Assembly: GCA_022749755.1 (NCBI GenBank)
Contig: CM040446.1
Location: 6,130,966-6,194,965 of the forward strand
Origin: Azadirachta indica
Taxonomy: Eukaryota; Streptophyta; Magnoliopsida; Sapindales; Meliaceae
Length of the DNA stretch: 64,000 bases
Reading direction: 5' to 3'
Both the position numbers and the translations under genes were made by a program. Position 1 is the stretch's first letter, and each line of letters begins with the position of its first letter. Below the pieces are notes generated by a model. The model was not told the DNA's origin and searched no databases. It saw only the letters and a list, made by a program, of their open reading frames with translations. Below, in pieces: positions 12,342 through 25,102 of this stretch.

Positions 12342-14068
12342 TGTCGGAAAACTTTATTGAATAAACAATAGAAAATAAGTAATGAGAGTTATAAAATTTA
12401 TATGAATATATAATTTTATATAGTATAAAAAGAAAGAAAAGAAAATACCTTTTGATGCTTTTAATTATTATTGCAAGTTTTCTTTTATTAATAATTTTCA
12501 AACCAATTCTTTTTTAATTGCAGTAAAAAGAAGAGTGTGCTTCTTTTTCATATTATAATAATATTAAGAGAAAATTGATTTTCTTTCTATAGTATACATC
12601 AAAAGAAAATCCCTTCGAATTTTTTCACACTTTTTTGTTTCTTTGATATTACATCTATTTTAGTAAATAATTTTAATTAAAATATAATTATATTAATTAA
12701 TTAACAATATTTATTAATTAAGTAAATGTGTATGATAACTCCGAACTAATATTTGAATATTTTAATTAAAGTAATTAATTAATAATATTTATTAATTAAT
12801 TAAATTTGTAAAACCACTTCTAACAGGAGTGATTCTAATTAATTCAAATTAATATTTAAAAAAAATAATTTAATTTGAATGTATCCATTTAATTTCTTAA
12901 ATTAAATTATTTGGATATTAATGAAAGATATTTTTCTTCAAATATCTTACTAATAATTAAATTCTTAATTAATTAATTAAAGTCAAATTATAATACGTAT
13001 TCTAAAAAACTATTTTCTAGACATATAAATATTTAATATAATAATATTTATCCATTATATTATTTACTGATTTAAGAGGTGGTGTTAGGGACCTATGAAC
13101 CTATAATTTCAAACTCTAATAGATTTAAATAATTAAATAAAACTTTTTAATTAATTAATCTAATTTATTAATTTCAATATTATTCCACTAAAAATTTGAA
13201 ATTGAACTCTTGAAATTATAGATATATTTTACTCAGAAAACTTTAGACAGTTAATTAATATAATTACTATATGTAGTTCAATCCTCCATAAACGATCCAT
13301 TATTAGAGTTAGGACAATTTTTTGTTTTACCTCTTTAATTACATCTTTATCCTTAAGTTTCATTAATTCTCTAATGAACAGTGAATTTATAAATTAGTTA
13401 TAAATTGAGCACTCAAATTGTTTAGTTCTAAAATTAACACTTAAAGGAATCATTTTTTTTACTTTCAATAGGAAGGAATGGACTTCATATCTATAGGTCA
13501 CCTTCCCAGCTATTTATCCCATAAAATCTCCAATATACAAATGTTGAGCTTATTCTTATCTCAAACCTGAACAAGTAATTCAAAAGACTCAATAATATAA
13601 ATACGAGTTTAGGATTATTTAGTATTAAGATTGATTTGCATATGATTATCTATTAACATTATTTGAATTCTTAGTTAATAATGAAATTTATATGAGAATT
13701 CAAATTATGTTTGATCCAGTCCTATATAATAATATTATATAAAGCGTCTCCACCATAATATCATTACATCTATAGTTAAGATAAAACTATTACATATTTA
13801 ATATTAGTGGACCGCACTATTAATATTTAATTAAAAAACTCAACTTTAATTAACTTATTATGGACTATTTTATTTTATTATACATAATTTTAATATTCTC
13901 GTATATATAACACTTATATATACTAAGATTATGCTTACGTGAATAAATTAGGATTTTTCTGATATTAATTAACATTAAATATGAATATAATTAAGTATAA
14001 AGAAATAGCAATTTTATTTATTTCTAAAAGTGTACAAATTATATGTTTTTCGGGCACTATCTCTAACA
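12342..14068 (-). repeat. Copia 3' LTR (reverse strand)
   Basis: Read on the minus strand, the LTR begins TGTTAGAGATAGTGCCC at 14068, directly after a polypurine tract. It ends in CA, opposite TGTCGG at 12342. It is similar along most of its length to 17993-19137, for example around AACTTTATTGAA, the TTAATTAATTAA-rich middle and the block near 13330 vs 19030. At 1727 bp it is the complete LTR of the pair. It interrupts the duplicated A-locus segment. Confidence 0.75.
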
Positions 14069-14079
14069 ATCTCCCACTT
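14069..14079 (-). promoter_or_regulatory. Polypurine tract of the reverse copia element
   Basis: The minus strand reads AAGTGGGAGAT immediately before the LTR start TGTTAGAG. This is the classic plant copia plus-strand primer site and fixes both orientation and LTR boundary. Confidence 0.8.
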
Positions 14080-14109
14080 GCCTGAAAGCAATTGAAACAT
14101 ATCACTCAA

Positions 14110-15060
14110 TCCCATGCCCTCTAAATGACGCTCAGTTCTTTCAAATTTGTCACTACCATATTGTTGTCACAATGTAGGGTCATTAATTTATCCATATCTA
14201 AAACTATTTGCAAATTAGTAAAGAACTTCTTGAGCCATACTACTTCCTTAGCTGCTTCATAAGTTACTGTATGTTCAATCCTTACGGTTGAATCTGTAAT
14301 GCTGGATTATTTTACACTTCTCCAGACTATAGCTCTACAACAAATAGTGAACACTGATCAGACGTCTACTTTTGGAGTGTCTTTAACTTATTGAAAATTT
14401 AAGTCAGTGTAACCAATAAGGTTCAGGTCTCTAACTGAACAAACAAGTATATAGTTTCTTGTTATTTTAAGATACTTGAGAATATGTTTTATGGCAACCC
14501 AATGATCCAATCCTGGGTTGGATTGGAAACAACTAACTATTCTCACTGCATAGCAAATGTCAGACCTCGTACACAACATGACATACATAAGGCTACCTAC
14601 TGCTGACGCATAAGGAACCCTTCTTATATTCTCTTCCTTCAGACGTGTCTTAGGACATTGCTCCTTATAAAGGATAACTTTATGTTGAGTTAATAAATGA
14701 CACTTTTTGTAGTTTTGCATCGAAAATTGCATAAGCACCTTATTGATGTATGATGCCTGAGAAAGTGATAAGAGTTTGCTCTTGCGATATAAAAATAATT
14801 CAAATCCTAAGGACATAACTCACTTTTCCCAAATCTTTCATTTGGTATTGCTTGGTTGGCCATTTTATATGTTAGATAATTTATTCACATCATTCTCAAT
14901 GAGTAAAATATCATCTACATAAAGTACCAGGAAGACCAACTTCTTTTCTTTAATGTATTTGTATACACAAGACTTATCAATGTTCTACACATGCTACTAA
15001 TGCTGAGACAACTGCTTCATTGCCCATTTCATAGTGAGGTCTTCATTAGCCAAACCCTTG
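14110..15060 (-). pseudogene. Copia reverse transcriptase (C-terminal part) and RNase H relic
   Basis: The minus strand encodes the last part of a Ty1/copia polymerase. The RT active-site motif FLVLYVDDILLI is at about 14900-14930, with YVDD at 14910-14921. It is followed by the RT thumb (LSQASYINKVLMQFSMQNYK), then VPYASAVGSLMYVM and the RNase H start GYTDLNFQ. RNase H motifs (VVWRSVK, ADST-like DST, AAKEVVWLKKFF) continue in other frames to about 14110. There are several stops and frame changes; the longest open piece is 14388-14816. Upstream of 15060 the RT palm N-terminus, integrase and protease are missing and gag starts within about 170 bases, so the element is internally deleted. It cannot be autonomous. 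Confidence 0.8.
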
Positions 15061-15227
15061 GAAGAACTAAGCATCTACAATGAAGAACAAACTTGGTTAG
15101 TGGCTCTTGAGCCAATTATCTAAGAAGATAAATCATCTTTCACTAAACAAGCTTCTAAAACAAGTAAATCGAATTTACCTTTCCTTTTGTCCTTTAGCTC
15201 GGAGAGATGCTTTTTATAGTTTCTCTT

Positions 15228-16038
15228 CTAATGCCAATCAACTATAAAGTGGAAACACTTTCCCTTCGACTTTCTATTCATGCTGTCTTTGGAGCGTTTC
15301 TTGGCTTTCTTGGACTGTGCTCCAAAACCACATTTTGTATTCTTTCTCTTTTTGCTCTTGCAAAAGAAAGAAGGTTTTTCTTCGGCAACATTTGCCTCCC
15401 CTTCTTTAGGCTTCTTTTTTGAGGTTACACAAAGGTTTTGTAGTTCATTTAGTAGCTGACTCATATTATAATTCAGCTTATTCATATTATAGTTCATCTT
15501 GAACTTTGTAAAATCTAAAGATAGTGACTCAAGGACGATGCTGATTTGAGTATGCTCATCGATAGTTGTACCATATATCTTTGTGTTATTCATGTAATTC
15601 ACCATGTCCAAAACATGGTCTTTAATTTGAACACCCTTTTTTATCTTCACATTCATGTAGTTAAAAATAATTTCATGACACGATTGATTCGATGGTTGCC
15701 TAAACATAGTTTAGAGGGACTCTTATATCTCATATGTAGTCTCCATCCATTTGTACTTCTGTCTAAGCACATTGTTCATATTAATTAGAATGGCAACGGA
15801 CTTTACTCTTGGCTAGAATCCAATTATTATATCTCTCTTGTACATTGCGAGGTGCATTGGCAGCAGGTTCTGGAGGACAATCCTTAAGAAGAACACGCTT
15901 TTGGTTCTCACATATTAGCACTGTATTCATATAACTTTCCCATTTCATAAAATTTTTACCATTTAACTTTTCATTTGCAAGTAAAGCAATGATGATATTT
16001 GTTGCAACTATAGTTACTGAAACAAATAAATAAAGCAT
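15228..16038 (-). pseudogene. Copia gag (UBN2-type) relic
   Basis: Two minus-strand frames make up a copia capsid gene. The N-terminal part (15781-16038) has LLANEKLNGKNFMKWESYMN. The C-terminal part (15228-15707) has MFRQPSNQSCHEIIFNYMN, HVLDMVNYMNN and MSQLLNELQNL, then a Lys/Arg-rich tail. These match the UBN2/Retrotran_gag family of plant copia elements. About 75 bases between the parts are frameshifted. No CCHC knuckle is seen before the frame runs into the deletion. The predicted role, packaging element RNA in virus-like particles, is lost. Confidence 0.75.
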
Positions 16039-17978
16039 TCAATATACTTAAATTAATATCTCAATATTTTTCAAAATAGTAAACATGATGCATTATGCAT
16101 ATGATAAACACATAATTGAATTACTAGACCACGATAATTCAATTTTACAATTAATGTGCCATCATAAGATAGGTCACATTAATATACTTAAATTGAGACT
16201 ATTTTAATTAATAAATAAAATTCAAAATATTTCATATTTTCATTCATTTATTAACTATCTTTATCTTTGGTCAAGATACAATTAACAATTTAATTTGTAT
16301 TTTTATGAGAGTAACCCATTGTTTTAAATTCTAACAACTTAACTCAAAAATGCTATCGTAGGGTAGATCAATTTTGAAATACATTCTTTGAATCCTATTA
16401 CTAGGAAGCCAACAATGATATTAATATAAATAAAAACCCTTCATAGGGAAAATGAAATCTAAGCGTCGTGAGGCACTACCTATATCTCACAGTATTCTAC
16501 AAATAATGAAGACCGTAGAATATACTGTTAAATATCCCTTTCTTACTCATTATTTTAAAAACTATGTACTTTAAAATTATAAAATATCTTATGTTTTATA
16601 ATCTTAGTGAATTATTATATCTTATATCAATAATCATTAGATTTAGAGAATTTTAATCCTATCTTGGTTAATTATTTAGGTTAGTAGAATACAACCTAAA
16701 TGGGCCTAGGTTTATAAATTATTCCAATCTAATTGGGCATAACAAATTAGGAAAACCTAGTTCTATTAATATTAATATAGGCCTAAATAATTACCGCATA
16801 TTTAATAAAATTACATTTTATTAAAAATAGAATAATATAAGCTAACCTAAAAGTTGATAATTAATTTATATAAGCCCAAATTAAATAAACGAGATAATTA
16901 TTAAGTTTAATTATAAACTTAATTACTCATTATTTAATTTATTATTCTATTCAATTAATCCAATGAATTATAATAATTTTCATATTTAACTATTAAATTA
17001 AAATGGTGACATGTATGCATGACATTCAATAATGACATTGAGTAGGTATTATAAATGGCATGTTATTATGCACGACCATGTTATCATATCACATTTATCA
17101 TAACAAAAATAATTAACAATTAATTAACTTTGGCAGGGTTCTAAGATATTTAATTACAAACCTAAATAATTAATTAAAAAGGTTTATGGGCTCACAGACC
17201 AGTAAAACAGCAGCCTTGTAAAGTCTACAACAAGCCATCTTAATGCGTTTTCATAAAGTAAACATTTATATGGGTTCAAAAATATTTACTGAGCCTATTA
17301 TTTCATTATAACAAATTAGTCTAACTTTTGAACTTTTTTTATTTTTAAAATAGCTCAAAATATATTTAAAATAAAATTACGAGAAAATCCAAATGTCAAA
17401 AAGACCAATGTCCTTTAGGCAATTTAATCTCTCAGGCCCAAAAACAAAGTTTTATTAAAATTTAAATTCTATCACAAGGGCCTTTATGAAAATAGTCCAA
17501 AAAAGGAATCAAAAGATAATTGCCTTAAAAAAAAAAAAAATTATCGCTAAGAATGCCGTATGCACAACCATGGCCTTATCTGCGCATGGCTAGGGTGCTG
17601 ACTTTCAGCTCCCTGGCCATGACTTGCAAGCAGCGGCAGTGGGCAGTGGGCACTTTACCCACTGTACCGCCCTCTTCTCTTTTTGTCATGCGAATATCGA
17701 GATTCTTCGTATAATTTTATAAAATTAATGTAAAAAATAAAGTAAATTGCATTGTGCTCATACTTTTTATGGGTTTATAAAATTTTTAATCTAATTAAAA
17801 TAAAATATTAATTAAACACAAACCTTAGAAAACCATACAATAAACAACTAAAGAATTCATACATAGAATTTTTGCAAGATAAATATACCATTCATGAAAG
17901 CAAATAAACAAAATAAAAATAATGTAATACTCACTCATTCATACATCATAATTAAAACCATATACTCATATAACCTAC
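16039..17978 (-). other. Long untranslated leader of the reverse copia element
   Basis: Nearly 1.9 kb separates the primer-binding site from gag and shows no coding signal. A GC-rich patch at about 17555-17695, containing CAGTGGGCAGTGGGC and a matching GCACTTTACCCACTG, could fold into a hairpin. It may be an RNA packaging or dimerisation structure, or a later insertion. Confidence 0.4.
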
Positions 17979-17990
17979 GCTATAATACAA
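17979..17990 (-). promoter_or_regulatory. Degenerate tRNA-Met primer-binding site
   Basis: The plus strand GCTATAATACAA matches 9 of 12 bases of the complement of TGGTATCAGAGC, the initiator-Met PBS of plant copia elements. It lies 2 bases from the LTR edge, as expected. Three mutations suggest age. Confidence 0.55.
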
Positions 17991-17992
17991 AT

Positions 17993-19137
17993 TGTTGAAA
18001 AACTTTATTGAACAAACAAAAGAATATAAATAAGGAGAGTTACAAAATTTATTTGAATATAAAGTTTTAATATTAAATAAAAAATAAAAAGAAAATATCT
18101 CTTGATGCTTTAATTATTTTTACTGCAAGTTTTTTTTCACCAATAGCATCAAACAAATCCTTCAGTCACAATAAAGAGAACGGTAGACTTTTTGTTATAA
18201 TACAATAATATTAAGAGAAAAATGATTTTTTTTTCTGTAATATACATCAAAGGAAAATCCTCTCGGTTTTCTACACTTTTTTGTTTCTTTTATATCACAC
18301 CTATTTTAATTAAAATATAATTAAATTAATTAACTAATAATATTTATTAATTAATTAAATGTGTAAGATAACTCCTATCAAAAGTAATATTTTAATTTTT
18401 TAATTAAAAAAATTTAATTAAAATAAAATAAAAAGTTAATTAATAATATTTTTTTATAAATTAATTAAATTTGTAAAACAACTTCTAATAGGAGTGATAT
18501 TATAATTAATTCAAAATTAATGTTTAAAACAATAAAGAGGATAAATATATCTTTTGAATTTATCTAGTTAATTTCTTAAATTAAATTATTTGGATATTAA
18601 TGAAAGATATTTTCTTTAAAACACTTACTAATTAAGTAATTCTTAATTAATTAATTAAATCTAAATTAAAATATGTATTCCAAAAATCTATTTTCTAAAC
18701 ATATAAATATCTAGTATAATAATTTTATCAATTATATTATTTATTGTACTGATTTAGTAAGTAGTATTGGAGACTTATGGACCTAAAAATTCAAGCTCTA
18801 ATGAATTTAGATAATTAATTAAAACTTTTTAATTAATTAATCTAATTTATTAATTCCAATATTATTCCACTAAAATTTTGGGATTGAACTCTTAAAATTA
18901 TAAATATATTTTACATAGAAAATTTTAAGTGGTTTACTGATATAATTTTAAGTGGTTTACTGATAGAAAATTTTAACCCTTTATATACAGTCAATAATTA
19001 TAGATGGGTCAATTTTCCATTTTATCTCTCTAATTACATCTTTATCTTTAGATTCAATTAATTCTTCATGATATGTTCATTTTACTACATGATTATACTT
19101 GATTAAACTATCATTAAGTAGAATACTCAGCATTATT
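17993..19137 (-). repeat. Copia 5' LTR, truncated
   Basis: This matches the downstream LTR (12342-14068) from its edge TGTTGAAAAACTTTATTG as far as about 19137. There the match stops, and the U3 side that should contain the element promoter is missing. Sequence of a different (gypsy-type) element begins at the break. The two LTRs differ by many substitutions and indels, so the insertion is not recent. Confidence 0.7.
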
Positions 19138-20385
19138 TGGTTTGTTTTGAGTGTTTATTTTTTTTTTAAGTGTTATATTTTTATTTTGTGGGTATTGAGG
19201 TGTTTCAATGGAAATACTTGAAAACGGAGCACAAGTGTGCTTCTGCAAGCCTTTCTATTGATCTTGAGCTAAAGTAGTAGAAATGGAGCGAGGCAACCCA
19301 ACATTACTACAGGGAAGAGCAAAGGAATGAGGCAAACATTCCTTTTAGAGACCATAATTGATTGAAAAAGAAGAAGAGTCTGACTAAAGACATTAAACTT
19401 AACGTTGCTTAGGAGGCAACCCAAGGTGTTCAAGAAGGAGAAGATGAATTTTGCGATGATGAAAGGAGCTGTCCAAATCAAGTGTCATCTCTTCCTTTTC
19501 TTTCTTTTGCATTAATATCTTATTTTGCTTCTAACTTTAATTAATCTATGCATTGCATGATTTTTAATTTCAAACGTTGAGGACAATGTTATATTTAAGT
19601 TTGGGGGCGAAGTTTCTTTAAGTAGATTCTTTGGGGTAATTTTTTTCATGTTTGTTTTCCGCTTTTGTGTCGCTTCCTTGCATTGTGAGAAATTTGTGGA
19701 AATGAATTAAGCATGGCCAATTTGAAGTGATGTGATATTAAGTGAAAATAGTGATTTTTATCATTTTACAATTTGTTTATGTTCATAATTTGTATGCACT
19801 TCATGTCAAAATTGATTGAAATCTTAATTTGATGAATTCAAATAGTTAGAATATGATATACAAGATAGTGTAGACTCATATAACCATTTTTCGTGAACTT
19901 TCAAGCCTTTGTATGTTAGTTCTAAAAGTTGTATGATTACTCTATATTTTTCTTGTTATCCTTTCATTATAGTGATCTCAATATCTTTTGTTTTGGCTAT
20001 TTAGCTTGATTATTCATGTTTTCAGCGTAAGATTGATTATATGATGCATAAGAAATGATTTTATGCCTTGATTGAACCATTTGAGCCTTTTTAGCCTATC
20101 TTATGCATGCTTCCGTAGCTAACCATTTCGAACTGCAAGTTAATATCTTTTTCCTTCATAAAACAAAAAATAACAAAACTCGATAACTAAAATTATTCTT
20201 TGTATCCTTGTGAGAATTCTTAAGCTACCTTAGAATTGGAATGACGTATGCTTTAAAATAAGTTTGTGTGTTATTGCGTGTTAGACAAATCTTCTTTGTC
20301 ACTCTGAAATCCACCGACAACTAGTAACGTTCATGGCGTGGTGGGCAGTTATTACTAGTGATGGGATTGTTAGAATTACAAATGA
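19138..20385 (+). mobile_element. Athila/Tat-type gypsy 3' region with polypurine tract
   Basis: Plus-strand phrases typical of the segment between integrase and 3' LTR of Athila-like elements are visible: TAGGAGGCAACCCAAGG at about 19410 and GAGGACAATGTTATATTTAA followed by GTTTGGGGGCG at about 19578-19612. Similar phrases occur in the two Athila-like copies at 48890 and, on the minus strand, near 62760. No coding frame or LTR was identified. The left edge is the break in the copia LTR. Confidence 0.5.
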
Positions 20386-21976
20386 GTTAATTGTTTTTTA
20401 ACTTTTGTTTCTAAATTAAGATTTTGAATCCAATTAGAAAATTAGAGCTAGTTTTTTTTAATCTATTTCAAAATTTTAATTTTTTTGAATAATTTCATAT
20501 AATTGTTCAACTTTTGATAATATCTCATTGTGATACAATAAATATTATGACGCTATATTACAGTGTATAAAAATGATAAATATCTCAATGAACTACATGA
20601 TAAAATATATTAAAGACATTTGTATTCTATAAAGGGATATTTGTCATTATATTAAAACTGTTAAAAAATTTGTAATTCAATGACACATTTTCAATCTTTT
20701 TGCACTATAGTGTAGCGTTAGAATAATTGTTGGATGACAATTAGATGCAAGCGAACTTAAAGTAATCAGCCGAAAATATCCCTAAAAATTATTCTATTAA
20801 AATAATTTTTCTAAAAGTTATTTGTAATAATCAAATAATTAATAAAGCTCTACCAATAAAATATCTATTTCAAAAAACTCTACTTAAAAAATTATATGAA
20901 ACATATCCCAAATTTTAAATAATTGTAAAAGAAGTTGGTGAGTCTCGCAGAAAATAAAAGGCGTATCAAACATCTTTTAAACTTTATTTCAAATTTAATA
21001 TTTACTTCTTCACCTGATTGATACTCAATATATTGATGTATTATATATAGTTTTATATATAAATATTATTTTTTATAATTAAAATAAAATTTTTTATTAA
21101 GTTATAATTAAATTTTTATATTATTAAAATTTGTGAATATAAATAAATAGAAAATTATGAAAACAAAGTGATTGTAGCCATAGGTAGTGTTTTCTTTTTT
21201 ATCTGAAATCTTAACATGACTGAAACTAAAATTTGATTGTGATTTATATGTTTATTTTTTTGTCTTAAAAATTTAAATATAAATATTAAGTTATTTTTTT
21301 TTTTAAAAATAAAAAATCTGAAACTTATATGTTGATATATATGCCCTAAAAAATTTAAAGCTGATATCTTAAATTTTTGACATATATGAATATTAATTAA
21401 ACTAAGAATATTATTAACAAATAAAATATTTAATTTATTAATACATTTAGTTATTTAGATTAAAGTTAAAAATTTTACTTAATTACATTAAAATATTTTT
21501 AACAAATTTTCATGCATAAGTTTAAAAATACTGATTAAATGTCTAAATACTTTTATTATATTTCAGTTCAAAAAATAAACAGGCCCATAATATCACTTTC
21601 TAACGAAAAATAAAACTTGGAACATTGAATATTCCACTCATATAAATATTCTTTGAATATTCCATGAAGTTTAAAAGAATAATCATTGAGAAACATACTT
21701 CTACTTTAATTGATACATAAGCACAAGCTGAGCGCGGAGACTCTCCAACCCACAAAATTTTTTAAAAATATCTATTATATTAGTTATAATTTAAACCCAT
21801 TTGTTAGGTCTATATATTTTGGTCTTTGAAACTTTGTAAAACTATGCATTTACCAATTAATTTATTAATTATTTTTAACATACTAGTCAATTAATTTTAC
21901 TTTTTAAATATTTTTGCCCTCAATATTCTAATTTATATCTCTGCGCTTGCCTAGAAGCCAAATTTAGAGAGATGTA
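20386..21976. other. AT-rich non-coding stretch
   Basis: I see no gene, LTR or clear inverted repeat here. The stretch is extremely AT-rich. Confidence 0.5.
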
Positions 21977-23255
21977 TGAAGGGATTTTGCAGTATATCCC
22001 CCAACCTTTTCCAAAGAGTAAGTACCCTACTAAATTTTAGTATGTTAGATACCTCCTTGAGTTTTGGGAAAATAGGAAAATACCTCTTAAATTTTAAGAA
22101 AATAGGAAGATACCCACTGGAGTTAACTCTCCGCTAGTTTGATATGTTAAGATATTATTATTTTAATACTTATATTTGATTAAATAACAAAAAAAATATT
22201 TTTCTCATAATTAACAATCCAGTTCCCATTATTTCTAATATATTTGGAGCTAAAATGTTAAGCTTAAAAAGGTTAATTTGATTTTATCTTTTTTTAAAAT
22301 ACTTTTGAAATAAAAATATTATTTATCTAAATTAAAATATTAACAAATAATTTACATAAAATTATATACTAAAATACTCCTAACCTTCTTTTCTTTTTTT
22401 TTTTAAAATTTTCTTATTGAAGATTTAATATGCAATGATCATAAGAATATTTAGATAAATATCTATAATATTTTGTTAAAAATATATATATTTAAAATTA
22501 TATTAGTTTCATTGTATTTTCTTTAAAAAATTGTCAAGTAAATAATTAACATAAATAAAAAAATAATAAATATATATTATATTTATTACAAATTAAGATA
22601 ATCAAAATTTTCTTTTAAAATTGTTTTATCAAAGTTATATTAAACTATTAAAAAGAACATAAAAGTATATGTATTAGCCATTCTATTTACAAAACACTAA
22701 ATTCAATTCATCTATTATAATTTATTATTTTTGTTTTATTTAAATTTTCTTTTTCTTTCTAACATTTTATAATTGCTCTTAACCCATTTTTTCACAAAAT
22801 AATTATTTACATTTTTTTCCACTTATTGTTAATGTTTTAATTCGAATAAAAAATTATGCATTTTTTCAAAAGTCAAGATTTTTTATAGAAATATCTAAAT
22901 AAGTTTGGGTAAATCTACGTCATTATTTTGTGATTAAAAATAATAAATTATAATATGTGAATTAAATCTATTATTATATAAATAAAAAAAAAGTTTTTAA
23001 GTAAAATATTATACATATTTTCTTTAAAAAGCATCACAATTAATACATAATTATTAACAAGAAAGTTAAAAAAAAAAAGTTAATTAGGAGCCTTTTTGTA
23101 TATAATTTTATCCAAATTTATTGTTAACATTTTAATTTAAATAAAGAATATTTTTAGTTTTAAATTTTTTTAAAAGAATAAAATAAAAAAATCTTTTTAA
23201 GTTAATATTTTAGTCCCAAATATATTAGAAATAATGGAGACTAGATAGGTATAAC
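21977..23255. mobile_element. Fold-back (long inverted repeat) element, copy 1
   Basis: A block at 22205-22400 (CCCATTATTTCTAATATATT then GGAGCTAAAATGTTAAG) is repeated in inverted orientation at about 23055-23245. The arms are about 200 bp each, around an AT-rich loop. The outer left sequence (GTATATCCCCCAACC, GATACCTCCTTGAGTTTTGG, AATAGGAAAATACC) matches the complement of the right end of the element at 30300-30738, so both belong to one family. It has no coding capacity. The right outer arm is less clear. Confidence 0.5.
22764..22955. repeat. Direct repeat, copy 1
   Basis: It shares ATGCTCTTAACCCATTTTT-like, ACTTATTGTTAAT, and TATCTAAATAAGTTTGG phrases in order with 24177-24357. It lies in the loop of the fold-back element. 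Confidence 0.5.
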
Positions 23256-24176
23256 AAAAGAAAGGAAGATTAGGAGCATAATGTCAACATCCTAATTTTA
23301 GAGAACCAAAGGATAGCAAAAGATTCACCAAATCCGCTACATACACGCCATTACTGACCTGAGAATCACAATAAATTATAATAAGGATTTAAACTCAGTA
23401 AGTATAGTATTTTTCATATATAAAAATGCATACATACTATATAATGCATGAGCGTGATATGCAATATGATGAAAACTATGTTAGTCCTTAAAGAGTGCAT
23501 ATTACAACATCACTTTCAATCTAGTACGTATTAGAAAATCACTTTAGACTTGCGCATATTGTAAATTCACTTTCAAATTTTCATTTACATTTTGTTAAAA
23601 TATTTTTATTTAATTACTATTCACTGAGATTTCACATATCACTTATCATATATTAAGTTTAAGTCACCCATTGATAATTTTCATGTACATGGGTTAAGCA
23701 CAAGTGGGACACAAAATTCACACACAAGGAATATTCATGCTAAAAGGTAAAAGCTAGAGCATCGCCAAGATCACGTTGGGAAGTCCTCGCACTTGCACAA
23801 ATGCATAGATGCACGAATGTAAGGACTCATAAGTCCTAAGGGTACTCAAATGTCTCCCCAGTATCATAGAGAACACACATCACTTATCATATATACCAAA
23901 CTCGAGAAATGATGACACTTATCAAAATACTTCATGTGTACACTTATAATTACCTATTAAGAAAACAATGAATTTCAATATCCTTAAAAGCAAAAAATCT
24001 TAACTTTCATAAATATTTTTCTTACAAAAAGCATTTTCTCATTTTTCAAAACATAATGCATATGATCATATGCTAATATCCATACTCAATGACGTGTGCA
24101 CAACATATAAACATATATCTACTGCTAACGAGATTGGATGTAACATAATGTTTCATGCTTTTTTTCCAAATACTAA
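23256..24176. other. Non-coding stretch, possible decayed LTR
   Basis: No gene was found. Phrases such as CGCCATTACTGACCTGAG, TAGTCCTTAAAGAGTGCATA and ATGTCTCCCCAGTATC give the mixed flavour of a decayed LTR or leader, but no partner copy was found in the window to prove it. Confidence 0.3.
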
Positions 24177-24357
24177 ATGCTCTTAACCCATTTTTCTCTT
24201 ACACAATAATGATAATTTATATATTTTTTTACTTATTGTTAATATTTGAATTTAGTAAAAAATCAAGTATTTTTTAAAAGTCAATAAAATATATAGTTAT
24301 ATCTAAATAAGTTTGGATAAACCTATATAAATATTTGGTGATGAAAAATCTAAAGTA
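24177..24357. repeat. Direct repeat, copy 2
   Basis: It is collinear with 22764-22955 (see that entry). The spacing of about 1.4 kb suggests an old local duplication or two copies of one element. Confidence 0.5.
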
Positions 24358-24578
24358 TGTTGTTTTTCAAAAAGAATTTAATTAATTATCATTTTTTCAA
24401 GGAAAAGAATCTACTTTTAGAATTTTTTTCTGTGTTTTTGCATATGATTTGTTCTATTTCAAAATTTCATTTGATGCTCAAAATAAATACTTTATCAAAA
24501 TTTTATTGGTCGAAGAGCATTTTCCTTGATCATGTGAGTGGTAAATGCATTTTTACTTATTGCGATAATCTCTGCCTA

Positions 24579-25102
24579 ATAGTTCTTTACCACCTCAAGA
24601 TGACGATAGAGAAGTATGGATCAATTTCGGGTCAAGTGGTGGAGCTAGCTCCACGTATATATCATAACGCGTTTTCTTTGAAGTGTTATTAGTTGTCTTA
24701 TTGAGTCAATATGGTTGAAACTTCAATTCCTATAGTATCGTACGCCACAAATTCAACTCCTAAATGCTTCCTTTCCGAAGTTCTGTTAATCACTCGTTAA
24801 ATGAATCTGACTAACATCAATTTATGTTTTGGGCTTTTAAGCATCATTGACTTGACTTGCTCTGATTGAAAATTCAATTGCCGTAATATCATATGCCCCA
24901 TGTATTCAATTTCTATATTTTCATATATACCCCACAGTCCTGTGAAGTCACAAAAATATCTCATAAATTGCTCTACATAAAGCTTTGGCAATGACTCTTA
25001 AACCACGTAAATAATTGCAAGTCACCACTTCACAGAATATTAATTCGATATGAATCAACGATATTTAAGTGCACAAAGAGTTGCCAATACTCTAGTAATA
25101 GA
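24579..25102 (+). promoter_or_regulatory. Upstream region of ankyrin gene B (duplicated)
   Basis: The 520 bases before the gene B start codon are repeated at 36950-37490. Shared phrases: CTTTACCACCTCAAGATGAC, GTCAAGTGGTGGAGCTAGCT, CGCGTTTTC vs ACACCTTTT, and CAAAGAGTTGCCAATA vs GAAAGAGTTGCCAATA. They differ completely from the upstream DNA of genes A, C and D. It probably includes gene B's promoter. The switch in upstream sequence means B could be expressed differently from its paralogs. Confidence 0.45.

Noticed and set aside
15207..15422. Plus-strand frame at 15207-15422
   Set aside because: It lies antisense to the copia gag relic, which has recognisable motifs on the minus strand.
19269..19481. 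Minus-strand 70-codon hydrophobic frame
   Set aside because: It is antisense to the gypsy post-integrase region with the GGCAACCCAAG phrase, and has no motif of its own.
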